Source: Armatimonadota bacterium (GTDB taxonomy: Bacteria > Armatimonadota > Zipacnadia > Zipacnadales > JABUFB01). Taken from it: a DNA stretch of 64,000 nucleotides. Shown here piece after piece: positions 26,801 to 36,732 of the stretch. Under the pieces are notes generated by a model, which searched no databases, had not been told where the DNA came from, and saw only the letters and a program-made list of their open reading frames with translations. Position numbers and translations under genes: made by a program. The DNA lies in contig JABUFB010000007.1 of the NCBI GenBank assembly GCA_013314775.1, positions 62,001 through 126,000 on the forward strand, read 5' to 3'. The first letter of the stretch is position 1, and every line of letters starts with the position of its first letter.

Positions 26801-29800
26801 GCCTTCGCAGCCCCGTGCTGATGGCATTCGCGCGCGTGGACGCCAGACTCGACCAGCGGCTAGTGTTTTCGGGGCTGGAAATCTGGGAGCCCGTCGAGGG
26901 AGGAAGACGCGACCTCGTCGTCATCCCCGAGGGCCAAGTCAGCTACACGCCGGCAGGGCTGCTTGGCGAGCGCCCGCTCGAAGGCCTGCGCAGCGTGAAC
27001 CTGAACCGCCCCGACCTGTACATTGTGAGACAGGAGAGCGGCGCACTGGAGCTTGAGGAGAAGCTGCGCGCGGTGTTCGGGATCTCCGGTGCACCGGCAA
27101 GAGACGGCGCGACAAGACGAGTGGAACCGGGCACTGTCACGGCAGCCATTTCCGTGACCGGCGGCAATGTCCGGTACATCGACCACCAGGTTACCCCCCA
27201 GGGCGAGCCGCTGCGAGTGCAACTCACCGACCTTGATGGGCGCATTCCCGCCGGAACGGTCGCGTCGCTCATGGAACGCACCGGGCCGGCGAGGTCCGGT
27301 CTGCTCCGCGCGGGCTTCCAGGCAAGCTGGCCCGGGGCAACCGCGCGAGGCAGCTTTTCCACCGATGTGCGGTCCTTCGCACAGTTGCGTGACATCGACT
27401 TGCGCGCAGCTGAGGGCGAGGAACTGGGCGCGCAGGCAGACATGATCCTGGCCGAATATGACCTGGGCACGCTCCTTGCCCAGGGCGATGGGTGGCCAGG
27501 GGGCATTCAGACGCTGCGCGCCGACGGGCTGCGGGCCCACATCATCCGGGATGAACGGGGACGCCTGGATATTGCGGGTCTCTTCGAGCCCTTCCTGCCG
27601 GAACAGAGCAGTGTGAGCAAGGCCGAGGCGCGTGCATTGCTTGAGCATCTCGCGGCCCGGGTGCAGCTGGCCGATGCCGACCTGCGCTACACCGACTATG
27701 CAGTCAACACAGAGGGCCCTGTCCGGGGGCAGATTCTCGCCCAAACGGCGGACCTGCGCCTGGAACGACTGGTGGCCGCCACTCGTGGAGAAGCAGTTGC
27801 GGAAGCGGGGAGTTTCGGCGGGTCGGTTTCTGCCGAGGTCCCCGGGGGGCAGTTCCGGGCAATTCTCTCCAGCACCGATATCGCCACGACCATGAACGCA
27901 TCGAAGGTCTGGGTGGCGGCGGCGGATGACAGGGAACCCTCATTTCAGGCGGACTGGGCCACCGCCGGCTACCAGCTGGGAGGCTTCTTCGCCGAAGACA
28001 GGCCGCCGCAGGCCGCGCTGGCGTCTTTGGAGCTCGGTGCGCCTTCTGTTTGGATCGAGCGCATGGATGACGGCCGCATCGACCTGATCGCTTCACTCAC
28101 GCGCGGATTCGGGGGTACTGGTGAGCCATCCGGCAAGCCCCGACCGGCTGCGGATCTGCGCGCCGAACTGGAGAGTCTCGATGCCAGGGTGCGGATCAAT
28201 GACGCCAGAGCGGCCTTCGTCGATCATTTCGTGGAGGATGGCCCGATTGAACTGGAGGTGGACCGCTTCGATGCCCGGCTTGACACCGGCCACCTGTGGG
28301 CCAGTTTCCGCCAGGAGTACACCGGGGATATCGGCTGGGTACGCCTGAGTGCGAGGGCGTCAAACCCCGCTGAGCGCGTGGCTCTGGACGCCGATTGGCG
28401 CCTGGACGGCGATTTGAGCATCCGCGACGCATCCATCACTCGCGTCGGGATGCCCCTCCCGGTTCTGACGGCTCACGCGGTTCGGGTGCGTTACGAGCCC
28501 TTCGCGGCTTTCGGCAGGGGAGGCTCTATTCCGGCTTCGATCCTGGATATCAACATTGACCGTGCCTTCGCGCAGGGCCGGCGTCTCGAGACCGGGCGGT
28601 TCGAGCTGCCGCGACTGGTCCAGGCATACTTGCCCGAGGGTGAAAGTCCTGGTCTTGGGGCGCCTTGGACTGAAGAAGGGTTTTTCTGGGGCTTCACGGG
28701 CCGAGTTCGTATGGGAAGTCTCTCGGCGTTGTACGAAGATCTCAGCCTGGGAGAAGGCCCCGCCAGCGGAACGGTGAGCAGCGTCTCGGCTGACCTGGAC
28801 TTCGCGCGAATCGCGGCCTTGCGCCGTGGTGAACGGGTGGAATCCCCGGGGACCATCAAAGGCTGCGTGCTCCTTGGGCGCGAGCAAAGTTGCCTGCGCG
28901 CGACTGTCACCGCGGACCTGGGCGGCCAGGTGTTCGTGGATGATCTCGGACTGGTCAGCCAGTCAGGTCGGCGCAGAATACTGACGGCGAAACGCCTTTC
29001 GGCCCAGTTCGATCCCGTCGAGGTCTTCTCCGGTGATGTGCCACTGCGCGGAGTGACCCGGATTGCCGCACAGAACGCGGACGCCGACATCCTCATGGAT
29101 GCTTCCGGGCGTTGGGAGCTTGCCCACCTGCTTGACGACTTCGTGAAGTCTGAGCCCGACGGTGGGGCTGCCAAGGGACTTGCACCCGAGGACCTGCCGG
29201 CGACTGTTGTGGTTCTTGATTCATCGGCAAGATACCTGGACCTGACCGAAGGACCGAGGCGCCCGGACCTGAGGCGGGCTGAAGCACGCAACATCAACGG
29301 CAGTGTGAATCTGGCGAAACTGTGGCAGTCCAGGAAGACCGGCAAGGCGCAGGATGCCGGGTCGATCAAGGCGGAACTCGAGGCGGAGTGGCGCGACACG
29401 CGCATCGCCGCCGATCTGGACACCGACCTGAATTCCGTCGCCCACTTGCGCGGTGTGTCGGTGACGGGCTTCGTTGATGATATGCCCAGGGAGCTGGTCA
29501 CATTGCGCCGCGGCCAGATCCAGGGCAGACTGGGGGAGATCATCGCGGGAGGGGACTGGCGGGAGAACATCGACAGGGCTTCGCTGGAAGGGCTCGTGGC
29601 CGACGTGCGCCGCGCGGCCGACGGCTCCTATGACATCGCGCGCGTGCTGGGCCTGGACGTGCCTGAAGACCCGCTGGAAGCGGCTGAAGGCGAGCTTGCC
29701 CGACTCAGCGGCGTTCTGGCGCTGACCGATTCCACCGTGCGCTACGCAGATGCCTCATTGGAGCGCCCGCTCTCCCTCGAGTTGTCGGGTATCCAGGGCG

Positions 29801-32800
29801 AGATCAACCTGGCCGCGGCAGGACGGCTGATCGACGGTGTGCCTGCGAATGATGCGGGGCGGATTACCGCTGGAATCGACGGGACCTGGGGCGAGTACTC
29901 CCTGCGAGCGAAACTCTCCACCGATATTCTGGGCGAGACGGAGATCGCCGACCTCGCGCTGTCCGCGCCGGGGGAGATCGCTCCCGTGTCGGCCGACCGC
30001 CTCTGGGCACGCTACGATCTGAACGCCATGCTGAACGCGGAGAAACCACTTCGGCACGTGCGTGAATTGGCCGCCGAGAGACTGGTGGCACGTGGGGTCC
30101 GCAGAGAAGACGGCTCCTGGGACCTGCTGGACGAAATCGTGGATGCCACCGGGCAGCAAAGGGACACGACGGAACGGCCGGACCCGGGCTCCCTCGTGGC
30201 GCGTGTGCGACTCGCCGATTCTTCTGTGAAGGTCGTGGACTACACCGTGCAGGGCACTGAGCCCCTGGTGGTGGCCGCCCATGACCTGGATGCGGACATT
30301 GATCTGGGGGCCGTCCATGCCATGCGCGCAGACGGCGAGACGCGTTCGGCGGGCACGGTGAGCGCCAGTGTCACGGCAAGCGCAAGTGGAATCTCCGCTT
30401 CCGGGACGCTTCTGGCTGACCTGGCAGGTGTGCTTCAGGCCAGCGATCTGAGGGTCAGTGCGCCAGAGCCCAGCGGCGGTGATCTGCTGGAAATACCCCG
30501 CATGGGGCTGCGGCTCGAAACTGGCCCGATACTTGCGGGCGAACCCCCTCTGCAGCATGTCTCGTACGTTGAACTTGATGAGCCCACCGGGCGGCTGATC
30601 CGCGAGGCCGACGGGCGGCTGCGTCTAGCCCGCATTGTCGACGATGGACTTTGGGAAGATGGGACATCCCCGGCCGCCGACTACGAGAGCGGGAAGTTCC
30701 AGGGGCGTCTCGCTACCCAAAATCCCAGGCTGCAGTATGTTGACCTCGCACTGCTCGAAGATGGTCCGCTGGTGGTGGCCCTGTCCGGTCCGGGCCTGGA
30801 CCTCGACCTGTCCGACGCCGACAAACCCCAGGGCCTGGTGAACGTCGACTTGCATGCCCGCAGTCGTACGGAGCAGGCTTCCCTGAGGATCGGCGGCGAG
30901 GTGGACAAGCAGGTGATGGTGCGCGACCTGGTGGTCTCGGAGCCCGGACGGGGCGAAGTCTTTCGGATGGACCGCTTCGATGTCTACGGCAACGTGGCTT
31001 CTGCTCTCGGCGATGCACCCGACCCGCTCCTGGCGATCCAACGTGTCGAGATCGGCGGCGTGCGAGGGGAGTTCCGCCGGGATTCGTCGGGTCGCATCAC
31101 CTCACCGGGGTTTATCCCCCGGCGGCTGGCGACGACCGGCGACCAGGCGCCACGGCTTCAGGGGAGGTTCGACGCATGGGTCTCTCTACAGGACGTGGCG
31201 ATAGGGCTGGTTGTTGAGGAACTGCTGGGGCCCAATGCGCCGCCGGTACGCGTGGAACTGGGTCAGGTGATGGGCAGCGTCCGCGCACAGGGCGAACTTC
31301 GTGACGATGGGGGAGCCGTTTCTCCTCAGGGCTCCGTCCAGGCGCATGTACGCATGATCTCGGACGGAACTGCAGTCACCGCGGATGTGGAAACCGACAT
31401 ATTGGAGCGCGCCTGGCTGCGAAATCTGGCGAGCGTGGATGATGCGGGTCACCAGTACGCCCGGGTCGCTGAGGTTGCCGCGCAGTACAACTTCCACGAC
31501 CTCGTGGCGGGGAAACCCCTGTACCGGGCGCTGGCGGGTCTCGAAGTGAAAGACGCCCGGGTTGAGGTGGGCACCGGGGAGGACGGAATACTGCGTCTGG
31601 CCGGGCTGCCCGTGAGTGATCTGCAGGTCCGCTCCGTCGGAGAGGCAACAACCGCGGGCACCGTGGAAGTGCACGGGCAGGCATACACGGATGCCGGCGG
31701 TCTCGTCCGGGGAGAGCTGCGAGCCGATGGCGGGCTGGTGGAGAGTGCGCGCGGGGAATTCGTGTTCGATCCTTCGGACTTGTGGCTTGATGCGGAGTTC
31801 GAGGCCGGGCGCGTGGACATTCCGCTCCTGGGCGAACTCACACTGGCGCGCGAAGATGGCCGGGCGCTTGAGGGGACCGCAAACGCGAAGGGCTTTGCAT
31901 ACGGGCAGCTGGGTGAAGACGGGTCCGGTTTCGCGTGGTCTCTTGCAGGTGAACTGCGAGACGCGAAGGTGGTTGTCGCCTCGCTTGGAGAAGCGCCGGT
32001 TGAAATCGATACGCCCTTCGAGGCCACCTCCGAGGGCATCCGGTTTGAGCGGGCCGATGTGCGGTGGGCAGGGGTTAGCGGAACTGTCCAGGGATCGGTG
32101 TTCGACCTGGAAGATCCTTTGCTGGCTCTGGATATACAGGCGCAGGCGTCGCGCGGTGAGGATTTGCTGGCACTCCTGCCCGAAGCGGAACGAGAGCGGC
32201 TGCAGGGGCTGTCGCTCACCGACCGCGCGGTGGTGATTGCGACTGTCACCGGGCCGGCGGGGGACGCGGTGGCTGATGTTCGGTTCTCGTCGCCCGGAGC
32301 CGCCATAGCTGAGCTGCAGGGCCTGGGCTACCTGAGGCTCGAGGGAATCGACTTGACCGCATCCGTGGTTGGCTGGAAGAGCCTCAGCGTCCGGGCGGTG
32401 GCGTCAGTGGACCGCAGCAGCCTGTCGGTGGCGCCCGGCGTGGACGACCCAGTGGCGGCGGCGCTGGAGACCGTGGAGATCGGTCCGGCGGCGGCGAGAG
32501 TCTTGTCGGCGTCCAGCGACCTGGGGGACGCCATTGTGCGCATCCCGTGGGCCAGTATCCAGGGAGTGCCTGTCACGGACCTCGCGGCGTCGGCCACTCT
32601 GACCGAAGGCGGTCTCGCGATTACGGGGCTCCGGGGTAAGGTTCTCGGTGGCGACCTGTCCGGCGCCGGACAGGTGGACATCGCTGAATCCGGTGGACTG
32701 ACAGCTTCCGGCCGAGTGTCCCTCACGGATGCGGAGCTCGCGGGGCTGCAGTCCGCTCGTGGCTGGCCGGAGAACATGCAGCTCACCGGCAGTCTCGGGG

Positions 32801-35800
32801 TGCTCGCGGGTATGCAGACCTCCAAGAAGGGGCTGAGATACGCTGCTGACGTAACACTTGAAAAGCCGGGCGTGAACGGAAGCGAGTTCGATTCCGGACG
32901 TGTCCTGGTTTCGGGCGGCAGTTCCGGGACACGGATCGATCTGGCGTCCCTGGACCGCGGCGATACCCACATCTGGGTGCAGGGGGATGTGCGCGGGCGG
33001 GATTCCGGCGGTCCCGGCGGCATGCAGGTGGACCTGCGGGTGGCTGGAGTTGGTGTGGACCCGGGCATGCTCCCGCTGGACCCGGGAGACCGCCGGCTTG
33101 GGGGCTCCATGTACTTCACCGGGGAGGCAACCGGCGATCTGCGCGATCCCGACCTGGACCTGTGGATGCAGATCTTCGATCCGCAAGTGGATGCAATCCA
33201 CCTTGATGCTGCGGCAGCCCACGTCGTCCGGACCGGGTCAGAAGCCCGCGTTGACCATTTGCTCGCTTCGTCCGGGGCTGCCGTCCTGGGGGTCCGGGAC
33301 CTTCGGCTCAACCAGGTGGCCCTGTACGACACCGACGGCCGGCTGAAGCCCTCGGCCTACGTGCAGGGAGGGCTGGTGGGCCTGTATGCCTCTGCGTCCG
33401 ACATCGCCGAGGTCACCGACAGCGAAATCAGCACCGGCGGCTGGGTGCACTTGAATGGGACGATCAGCGGCCCGGCGCGCCGGCCAACTCTGAACGCACT
33501 CGCGGGAGCGGACCACCTGCAATTGGGCGAGTTCTTTGTGGATGAAGTTCGGCTTCCCATCACCGTGACCGGAGATGAAGTGATCGTTGCCGAGGGTAGC
33601 GCGCGCGCTCATGGCGGGCATCTGTCAGTGCTGGCGCGCGTCTCCGATCTGTACGGCAAGAGCCGGTACGAGATGGTGGCCTCGCTGGACCGCCTTGCCC
33701 TGGAGGACTTGCCCCCGATTCACAGGCTGGGGCTGGATGTTTCCGGGATAGCCTCGGTTCCGCAATTCACGGCGTGGGGAAGCCGCGATGATCCCGTTAC
33801 CGGCGGCGCCACTTTCCGCGCGTCTAATGTGAAAGTCAGGACTGAACGCCTCGAGCCTGTCACCGGTTGGGTAGGGTTTGGCAACGGGCTCATCCAAATG
33901 AGTGCGCACAAGATCCAGAGCGTCCCCGAAGCCGAGACCAGAGGTGGCCAGGCTGAGGAGCCCGTTACCGTGAGCGCTCAGGGCACCCTGGAAATGGCAA
34001 CCCGCATGTTGCGTGCCGAGGTGCACGTGGGCTCGCCCGAGATTGTCGACCCGGCGGGGGACGTCCCCGAGAGGATCATCCGCGCTCTTCCGGACATTGG
34101 CAGCCTGCTGCAACTGGCCGCCCCACTGGTCGCTGTGGGTGAGGCCGCGCGCGAGACCCCGGTTCCGCCTGCTTTCGGGGCATCATCGGAGCCGGAGACC
34201 CCGGTTTCGACCTCACAGTCCCTGGCTCAGCTTGGGCTGCGCACCTCCGGCAAGGTAGCCGGCCAACTGCTTCTCGTGGGGCCGCTTGATGAGCTCAACT
34301 GTCGCACGCGGTTCTCGGTGTGGGACGCGGAACTGGACCAGAAGCCCCTTCCGCGCCGGGTGCGAGGGCAGTTTGGCGCTGATCTCAGCAAGCGCAGGAT
34401 CTATGACATCGAGGCGGACGCCATCGATGGCCGCCAGTTCTGCACGGTCACAGGCTCTGTCACACTGCCCGACCCCAGCTTCGATGAATGGGCGGAGGCG
34501 GACGATCCGGCCTCCCTGGACCTCACCATTGAAGGTGCGGACATTGATCTGCCGATGTGGCGCGACTGGGTGCCCACTGACCTGCCCTTCGGGGGATCAG
34601 CCACGTTCCTGCTTGTTGCCAACGGCAAGACGCGTTCGCCTACGGTCAGGGGCAGCCTGGATATCATGAAGCCGGCTCTCGCGGGGGCACAGTTCGACCT
34701 TCTGAAGTTGCCGCTCATCGACGTGCGCGAGGGAGCTGTTGTGGTGCGTCGGGCGAGGCTGATCCGGTCTGATGAGATCCCGGCCGAGCGCAAGGGTGAT
34801 GCACCGACCCGGGCCGTGCGGGAACTGGCCATGGAGGGCACACTGCCCTGGACCTGGGGCAAACCATGGATCCCCAGGGACCGGGACATGGACCTCAAGG
34901 CGGAGCTCGGCGACATCGATCTGGGATTCTTTGTGGGGCTGATGGATGAGATCGCGCGCGAGCGGGCGCCGCTGGACCGCAAGTCCGAGCCGACCCTGTG
35001 GTCCCAACTGGACACCAGTGGGACGGTGAGCGCGAGCCTGAATGTAACCGGTCCGTGGGGCGCCCCTGAGCTTGCGGGCCGCTTGAGGGTGAAGGACGGA
35101 TCAGTGCGATCGGCGGGGTGGGAGCGACCGGTGGACGACCTGCAACTCGGCGTCAGGTTCGTGCGGGAGGCCGGGCGGAATCTGGGGATCATCGAGGAAG
35201 CTCGGGGGCGCTGGGGTGCGGTGCGTTGGACTGCAGACAATGCCTGGGCGTACCTGGACCATCTGGGCATAGCGAATCTCACCCGGAACGAGTACCACAT
35301 GGACCTGACCATGACTTCGGACAGGCGCACCACGGTAGGGGGCTTCTCTGTGGCGAAAGTGGGCGGGGGGCTTTCGCTGCATACTGAGCTCCCGCTCGAT
35401 GGATTGCAGGCGGAGGGGGACAGGATCCACCGCCTGACGGCGAACGACCTCACGGCCTGGCTCCCCGACGGGAGCATCCGGCTCTCGGGATCTGCCGGAC
35501 TGACCACCTTTTCGCCCACTGAGCTTGCCGGCAACAGCTATGACCTGAGGGTCACCTTCGACCACGCCCACCTGCAGCGGGGCAAGCAGTTTCGGGGCGT
35601 CGTAGATGGCGCGGTGAGTGTCGTGGGTGCCCCGGATGGGCAGGGGGAGCCGGAAACCCAGGTCCGGGTCGCCGGTGAACTGATGGTGCATCAGGCCGAG
35701 GTAGGCCTGGTAATCCCCAAAGCGCCCACGACCGGCAGGGAGATACTGAGCCTTTCCCGGCGGTATCCCACCCCGGTTTTCGACGTCAAAGTGAACGCGG

Positions 35801-36585
35801 GGGAAGCGGTGCGGATCCGGGGGCTGGGCATTACTATCCCGGTGGAGCCCTCTACCATCGCACATGTCACAGGCAGCCTGCACGAGCCGAAAGTGGTGGG
35901 GAGCATCTCGTCACCATCGGGCGGCATTCAGGTTCCCGGTGGTGGGATTCAGGTCAATACTGCCAACATCGAATACGAATTCGGCCCCAAGCCCGGCTAT
36001 CTGAACCGGGACCGGCTGCCCCTGGAGCTTCGCGGACAGGTCCGCGCCGAGGCCAGGCAGGTGATCACCAATGCCGAGGTCCCGGGCTGGGGCGCCGGCG
36101 ATGTTGAGATCATCATCTTGGTGCACGGGAACCTTCCGGATGACATACGCGTCGATACCCGGTCAGAGCCGCCGCTAAGCGAGCAGCAGATTCTGGCGCT
36201 GGTTGGTTCCGAACAGCTTGCGGGGCTGGAAGTTGGCGGTCGTGGTCGCGGCTTCGACGAGGTCCTCACCGAGCAGGCACTCAATCTCCTCGCGGCCGGG
36301 TTCAGAGCCCGGGTTTTCGACCCCATCGAGTCCGAATTGCGGCGCATACTGGGTCTATCCGAGTTCAACGTGACCTTCGGCTTCGACCAGGCCGTTGATA
36401 TTCGGCTCGGCAAGTACCTGCTGAAGGATCTACTGGTCTCTTATGAACGCAGTTTCGGCGCAACGGGCATCGATGAGTACGACCTGAGCGTGTCCTACCG
36501 CTTGAAAAACCGCCTGCGGGTAGCGTACACTACGGACGAGCGTGGTGATCACCGCATCAAGCTCTCGTATGATATGGACTTCTGA
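23803..36585 (+). CDS. tamB: Giant TamB/AsmA-like outer-membrane biogenesis protein
   Basis: A 4260-residue protein (4291 if translation starts at the CTG at 23710), over three times the length of E. coli TamB. An N-terminal hydrophobic anchor (about 1-20) is followed by roughly 15 degenerate repeats of about 165-175 residues up to about residue 2620. Each begins with a strand like V-x-Y-T-D-L, has a charged L-x-D-L-D region, and ends R-x-D-G-x-L-x-L-A followed by LGL; YTD-type motifs lie near residues 149, 323, 634, 952, 1123, 1294, 1470, 1643, 1810, 1980, 2143 and 2311. Residues about 2620-4000 are TamB-like beta repeats, and the last 190 hold the conserved TamB C-terminus (LPDDIRVDTRSEPPLSEQQI, LLVSYERSFG). 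TamB proteins bridge the periplasm and are linked to phospholipid transport and barrel assembly. bamA follows. Confidence 0.88.
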   Translation: MSLTVLLLYPLTFLAVFLSSPESRTLLQAVMASETAHQVNREVAVGPLETDLLSHVTVHGAALAARGSLATGSFASAKLIRLILAPQELLLRPGRPLAAVRVLETDGLRIDLTRDAQGKLALPGHGNRAREFADTGLSGTSLLLRRTHVSYTDRTLTGEFGTPLQVSYDGGIMVGDVERFLSALQGRARTPGVLSIRGKLGARVDSQVVHAGLSAGWDNITLSNLLVVTVPDGDREPQGNLDEVRLDRVDIGLAPGRILRDGKPPLQALTGVDVRGKRVQLSRLPDGQLSLLRNVREWLPREKQPPQPLAATFPVTFQIERATYTDLALAGASKPLVVEALDLAGRVSTVRLTRALTGKATPSAGEIKGEFAATFGDLFAVFALQSDLVHTATITGLDAVERGRSLARADRVLLGFDLPAMAAGRKAPGLDLIEADRLFADVTLDRNYLPTFLPSINIPPAPEGSDAPEPALPRIRLTSAELHVVLEAVRSRGQALRIQAHGADADLSIAALAATDWGRAGSASGRFAADFGDLRADTSLDVRPPAPAALAGLSVRQRGQEILGARRGEVRLDWAALNRDPEGAVKLIRADGLLARILRDRDGELALAKALGISMPKGRRSGFAARVQITGGDVTYTDLSRPSGINSGRIRHLRADVDMGKIALVSDGRRARGIGTISGVLSARGPGVSASASVRANLDQYTVVRDFRVTEAGGRVPLDLDYARVDFAPHLFLSGRTLDGIQRAELVGGRFDLLREATGSLREARLISGKPLGGAGTSLTASELRSFRPTIVLRGISGRVTDRSFDDGPVVARVEGLGGTVNLQRDDGSRITGRFGLSLGPLLARAELSTNLWSRATATRLEAAEKVEGEQPRIAFADRVRLEYSLERVLEGDATGALQKVAVTGGDLNLLREQDGRFRLARLLGLQTTPREDKPFPADLSLPTVSFTGTRVMYTDLSAPAGTVELEGLDLDGQVNAGRLLAAVRGKTATGLGSVEGTLSLRSPVLMAFARVDARLDQRLVFSGLEIWEPVEGGRRDLVVIPEGQVSYTPAGLLGERPLEGLRSVNLNRPDLYIVRQESGALELEEKLRAVFGISGAPARDGATRRVEPGTVTAAISVTGGNVRYIDHQVTPQGEPLRVQLTDLDGRIPAGTVASLMERTGPARSGLLRAGFQASWPGATARGSFSTDVRSFAQLRDIDLRAAEGEELGAQADMILAEYDLGTLLAQGDGWPGGIQTLRADGLRAHIIRDERGRLDIAGLFEPFLPEQSSVSKAEARALLEHLAARVQLADADLRYTDYAVNTEGPVRGQILAQTADLRLERLVAATRGEAVAEAGSFGGSVSAEVPGGQFRAILSSTDIATTMNASKVWVAAADDREPSFQADWATAGYQLGGFFAEDRPPQAALASLELGAPSVWIERMDDGRIDLIASLTRGFGGTGEPSGKPRPAADLRAELESLDARVRINDARAAFVDHFVEDGPIELEVDRFDARLDTGHLWASFRQEYTGDIGWVRLSARASNPAERVALDADWRLDGDLSIRDASITRVGMPLPVLTAHAVRVRYEPFAAFGRGGSIPASILDINIDRAFAQGRRLETGRFELPRLVQAYLPEGESPGLGAPWTEEGFFWGFTGRVRMGSLSALYEDLSLGEGPASGTVSSVSADLDFARIAALRRGERVESPGTIKGCVLLGREQSCLRATVTADLGGQVFVDDLGLVSQSGRRRILTAKRLSAQFDPVEVFSGDVPLRGVTRIAAQNADADILMDASGRWELAHLLDDFVKSEPDGGAAKGLAPEDLPATVVVLDSSARYLDLTEGPRRPDLRRAEARNINGSVNLAKLWQSRKTGKAQDAGSIKAELEAEWRDTRIAADLDTDLNSVAHLRGVSVTGFVDDMPRELVTLRRGQIQGRLGEIIAGGDWRENIDRASLEGLVADVRRAADGSYDIARVLGLDVPEDPLEAAEGELARLSGVLALTDSTVRYADASLERPLSLELSGIQGEINLAAAGRLIDGVPANDAGRITAGIDGTWGEYSLRAKLSTDILGETEIADLALSAPGEIAPVSADRLWARYDLNAMLNAEKPLRHVRELAAERLVARGVRREDGSWDLLDEIVDATGQQRDTTERPDPGSLVARVRLADSSVKVVDYTVQGTEPLVVAAHDLDADIDLGAVHAMRADGETRSAGTVSASVTASASGISASGTLLADLAGVLQASDLRVSAPEPSGGDLLEIPRMGLRLETGPILAGEPPLQHVSYVELDEPTGRLIREADGRLRLARIVDDGLWEDGTSPAADYESGKFQGRLATQNPRLQYVDLALLEDGPLVVALSGPGLDLDLSDADKPQGLVNVDLHARSRTEQASLRIGGEVDKQVMVRDLVVSEPGRGEVFRMDRFDVYGNVASALGDAPDPLLAIQRVEIGGVRGEFRRDSSGRITSPGFIPRRLATTGDQAPRLQGRFDAWVSLQDVAIGLVVEELLGPNAPPVRVELGQVMGSVRAQGELRDDGGAVSPQGSVQAHVRMISDGTAVTADVETDILERAWLRNLASVDDAGHQYARVAEVAAQYNFHDLVAGKPLYRALAGLEVKDARVEVGTGEDGILRLAGLPVSDLQVRSVGEATTAGTVEVHGQAYTDAGGLVRGELRADGGLVESARGEFVFDPSDLWLDAEFEAGRVDIPLLGELTLAREDGRALEGTANAKGFAYGQLGEDGSGFAWSLAGELRDAKVVVASLGEAPVEIDTPFEATSEGIRFERADVRWAGVSGTVQGSVFDLEDPLLALDIQAQASRGEDLLALLPEAERERLQGLSLTDRAVVIATVTGPAGDAVADVRFSSPGAAIAELQGLGYLRLEGIDLTASVVGWKSLSVRAVASVDRSSLSVAPGVDDPVAAALETVEIGPAAARVLSASSDLGDAIVRIPWASIQGVPVTDLAASATLTEGGLAITGLRGKVLGGDLSGAGQVDIAESGGLTASGRVSLTDAELAGLQSARGWPENMQLTGSLGVLAGMQTSKKGLRYAADVTLEKPGVNGSEFDSGRVLVSGGSSGTRIDLASLDRGDTHIWVQGDVRGRDSGGPGGMQVDLRVAGVGVDPGMLPLDPGDRRLGGSMYFTGEATGDLRDPDLDLWMQIFDPQVDAIHLDAAAAHVVRTGSEARVDHLLASSGAAVLGVRDLRLNQVALYDTDGRLKPSAYVQGGLVGLYASASDIAEVTDSEISTGGWVHLNGTISGPARRPTLNALAGADHLQLGEFFVDEVRLPITVTGDEVIVAEGSARAHGGHLSVLARVSDLYGKSRYEMVASLDRLALEDLPPIHRLGLDVSGIASVPQFTAWGSRDDPVTGGATFRASNVKVRTERLEPVTGWVGFGNGLIQMSAHKIQSVPEAETRGGQAEEPVTVSAQGTLEMATRMLRAEVHVGSPEIVDPAGDVPERIIRALPDIGSLLQLAAPLVAVGEAARETPVPPAFGASSEPETPVSTSQSLAQLGLRTSGKVAGQLLLVGPLDELNCRTRFSVWDAELDQKPLPRRVRGQFGADLSKRRIYDIEADAIDGRQFCTVTGSVTLPDPSFDEWAEADDPASLDLTIEGADIDLPMWRDWVPTDLPFGGSATFLLVANGKTRSPTVRGSLDIMKPALAGAQFDLLKLPLIDVREGAVVVRRARLIRSDEIPAERKGDAPTRAVRELAMEGTLPWTWGKPWIPRDRDMDLKAELGDIDLGFFVGLMDEIARERAPLDRKSEPTLWSQLDTSGTVSASLNVTGPWGAPELAGRLRVKDGSVRSAGWERPVDDLQLGVRFVREAGRNLGIIEEARGRWGAVRWTADNAWAYLDHLGIANLTRNEYHMDLTMTSDRRTTVGGFSVAKVGGGLSLHTELPLDGLQAEGDRIHRLTANDLTAWLPDGSIRLSGSAGLTTFSPTELAGNSYDLRVTFDHAHLQRGKQFRGVVDGAVSVVGAPDGQGEPETQVRVAGELMVHQAEVGLVIPKAPTTGREILSLSRRYPTPVFDVKVNAGEAVRIRGLGITIPVEPSTIAHVTGSLHEPKVVGSISSPSGGIQVPGGGIQVNTANIEYEFGPKPGYLNRDRLPLELRGQVRAEARQVITNAEVPGWGAGDVEIIILVHGNLPDDIRVDTRSEPPLSEQQILALVGSEQLAGLEVGGRGRGFDEVLTEQALNLLAAGFRARVFDPIESELRRILGLSEFNVTFGFDQAVDIRLGKYLLKDLLVSYERSFGATGIDEYDLSVSYRLKNRLRVAYTTDERGDHRIKLSYDMDF

Positions 36586-36732
36586 CAGCATGCGCGACCG
36601 GGCCGGATGTGCCCGGCGCACCCCTGAATGGGGCCCGAGTCCGCGCAACGGACCGCACCCGGCGTTGTCCAAGTCAGGTGGCGTCGGCGGCACACGATGC
36701 CGGGGGAGCCGATCAGGGCGCGGGGTCCCAAC

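Noticed and set aside
28491-29570. Long minus-strand frames within the TamB-like gene
   Set aside because: They follow the repeat structure of the sense strand and read as Arg/Ser-rich antisense sequence with no conserved motif.
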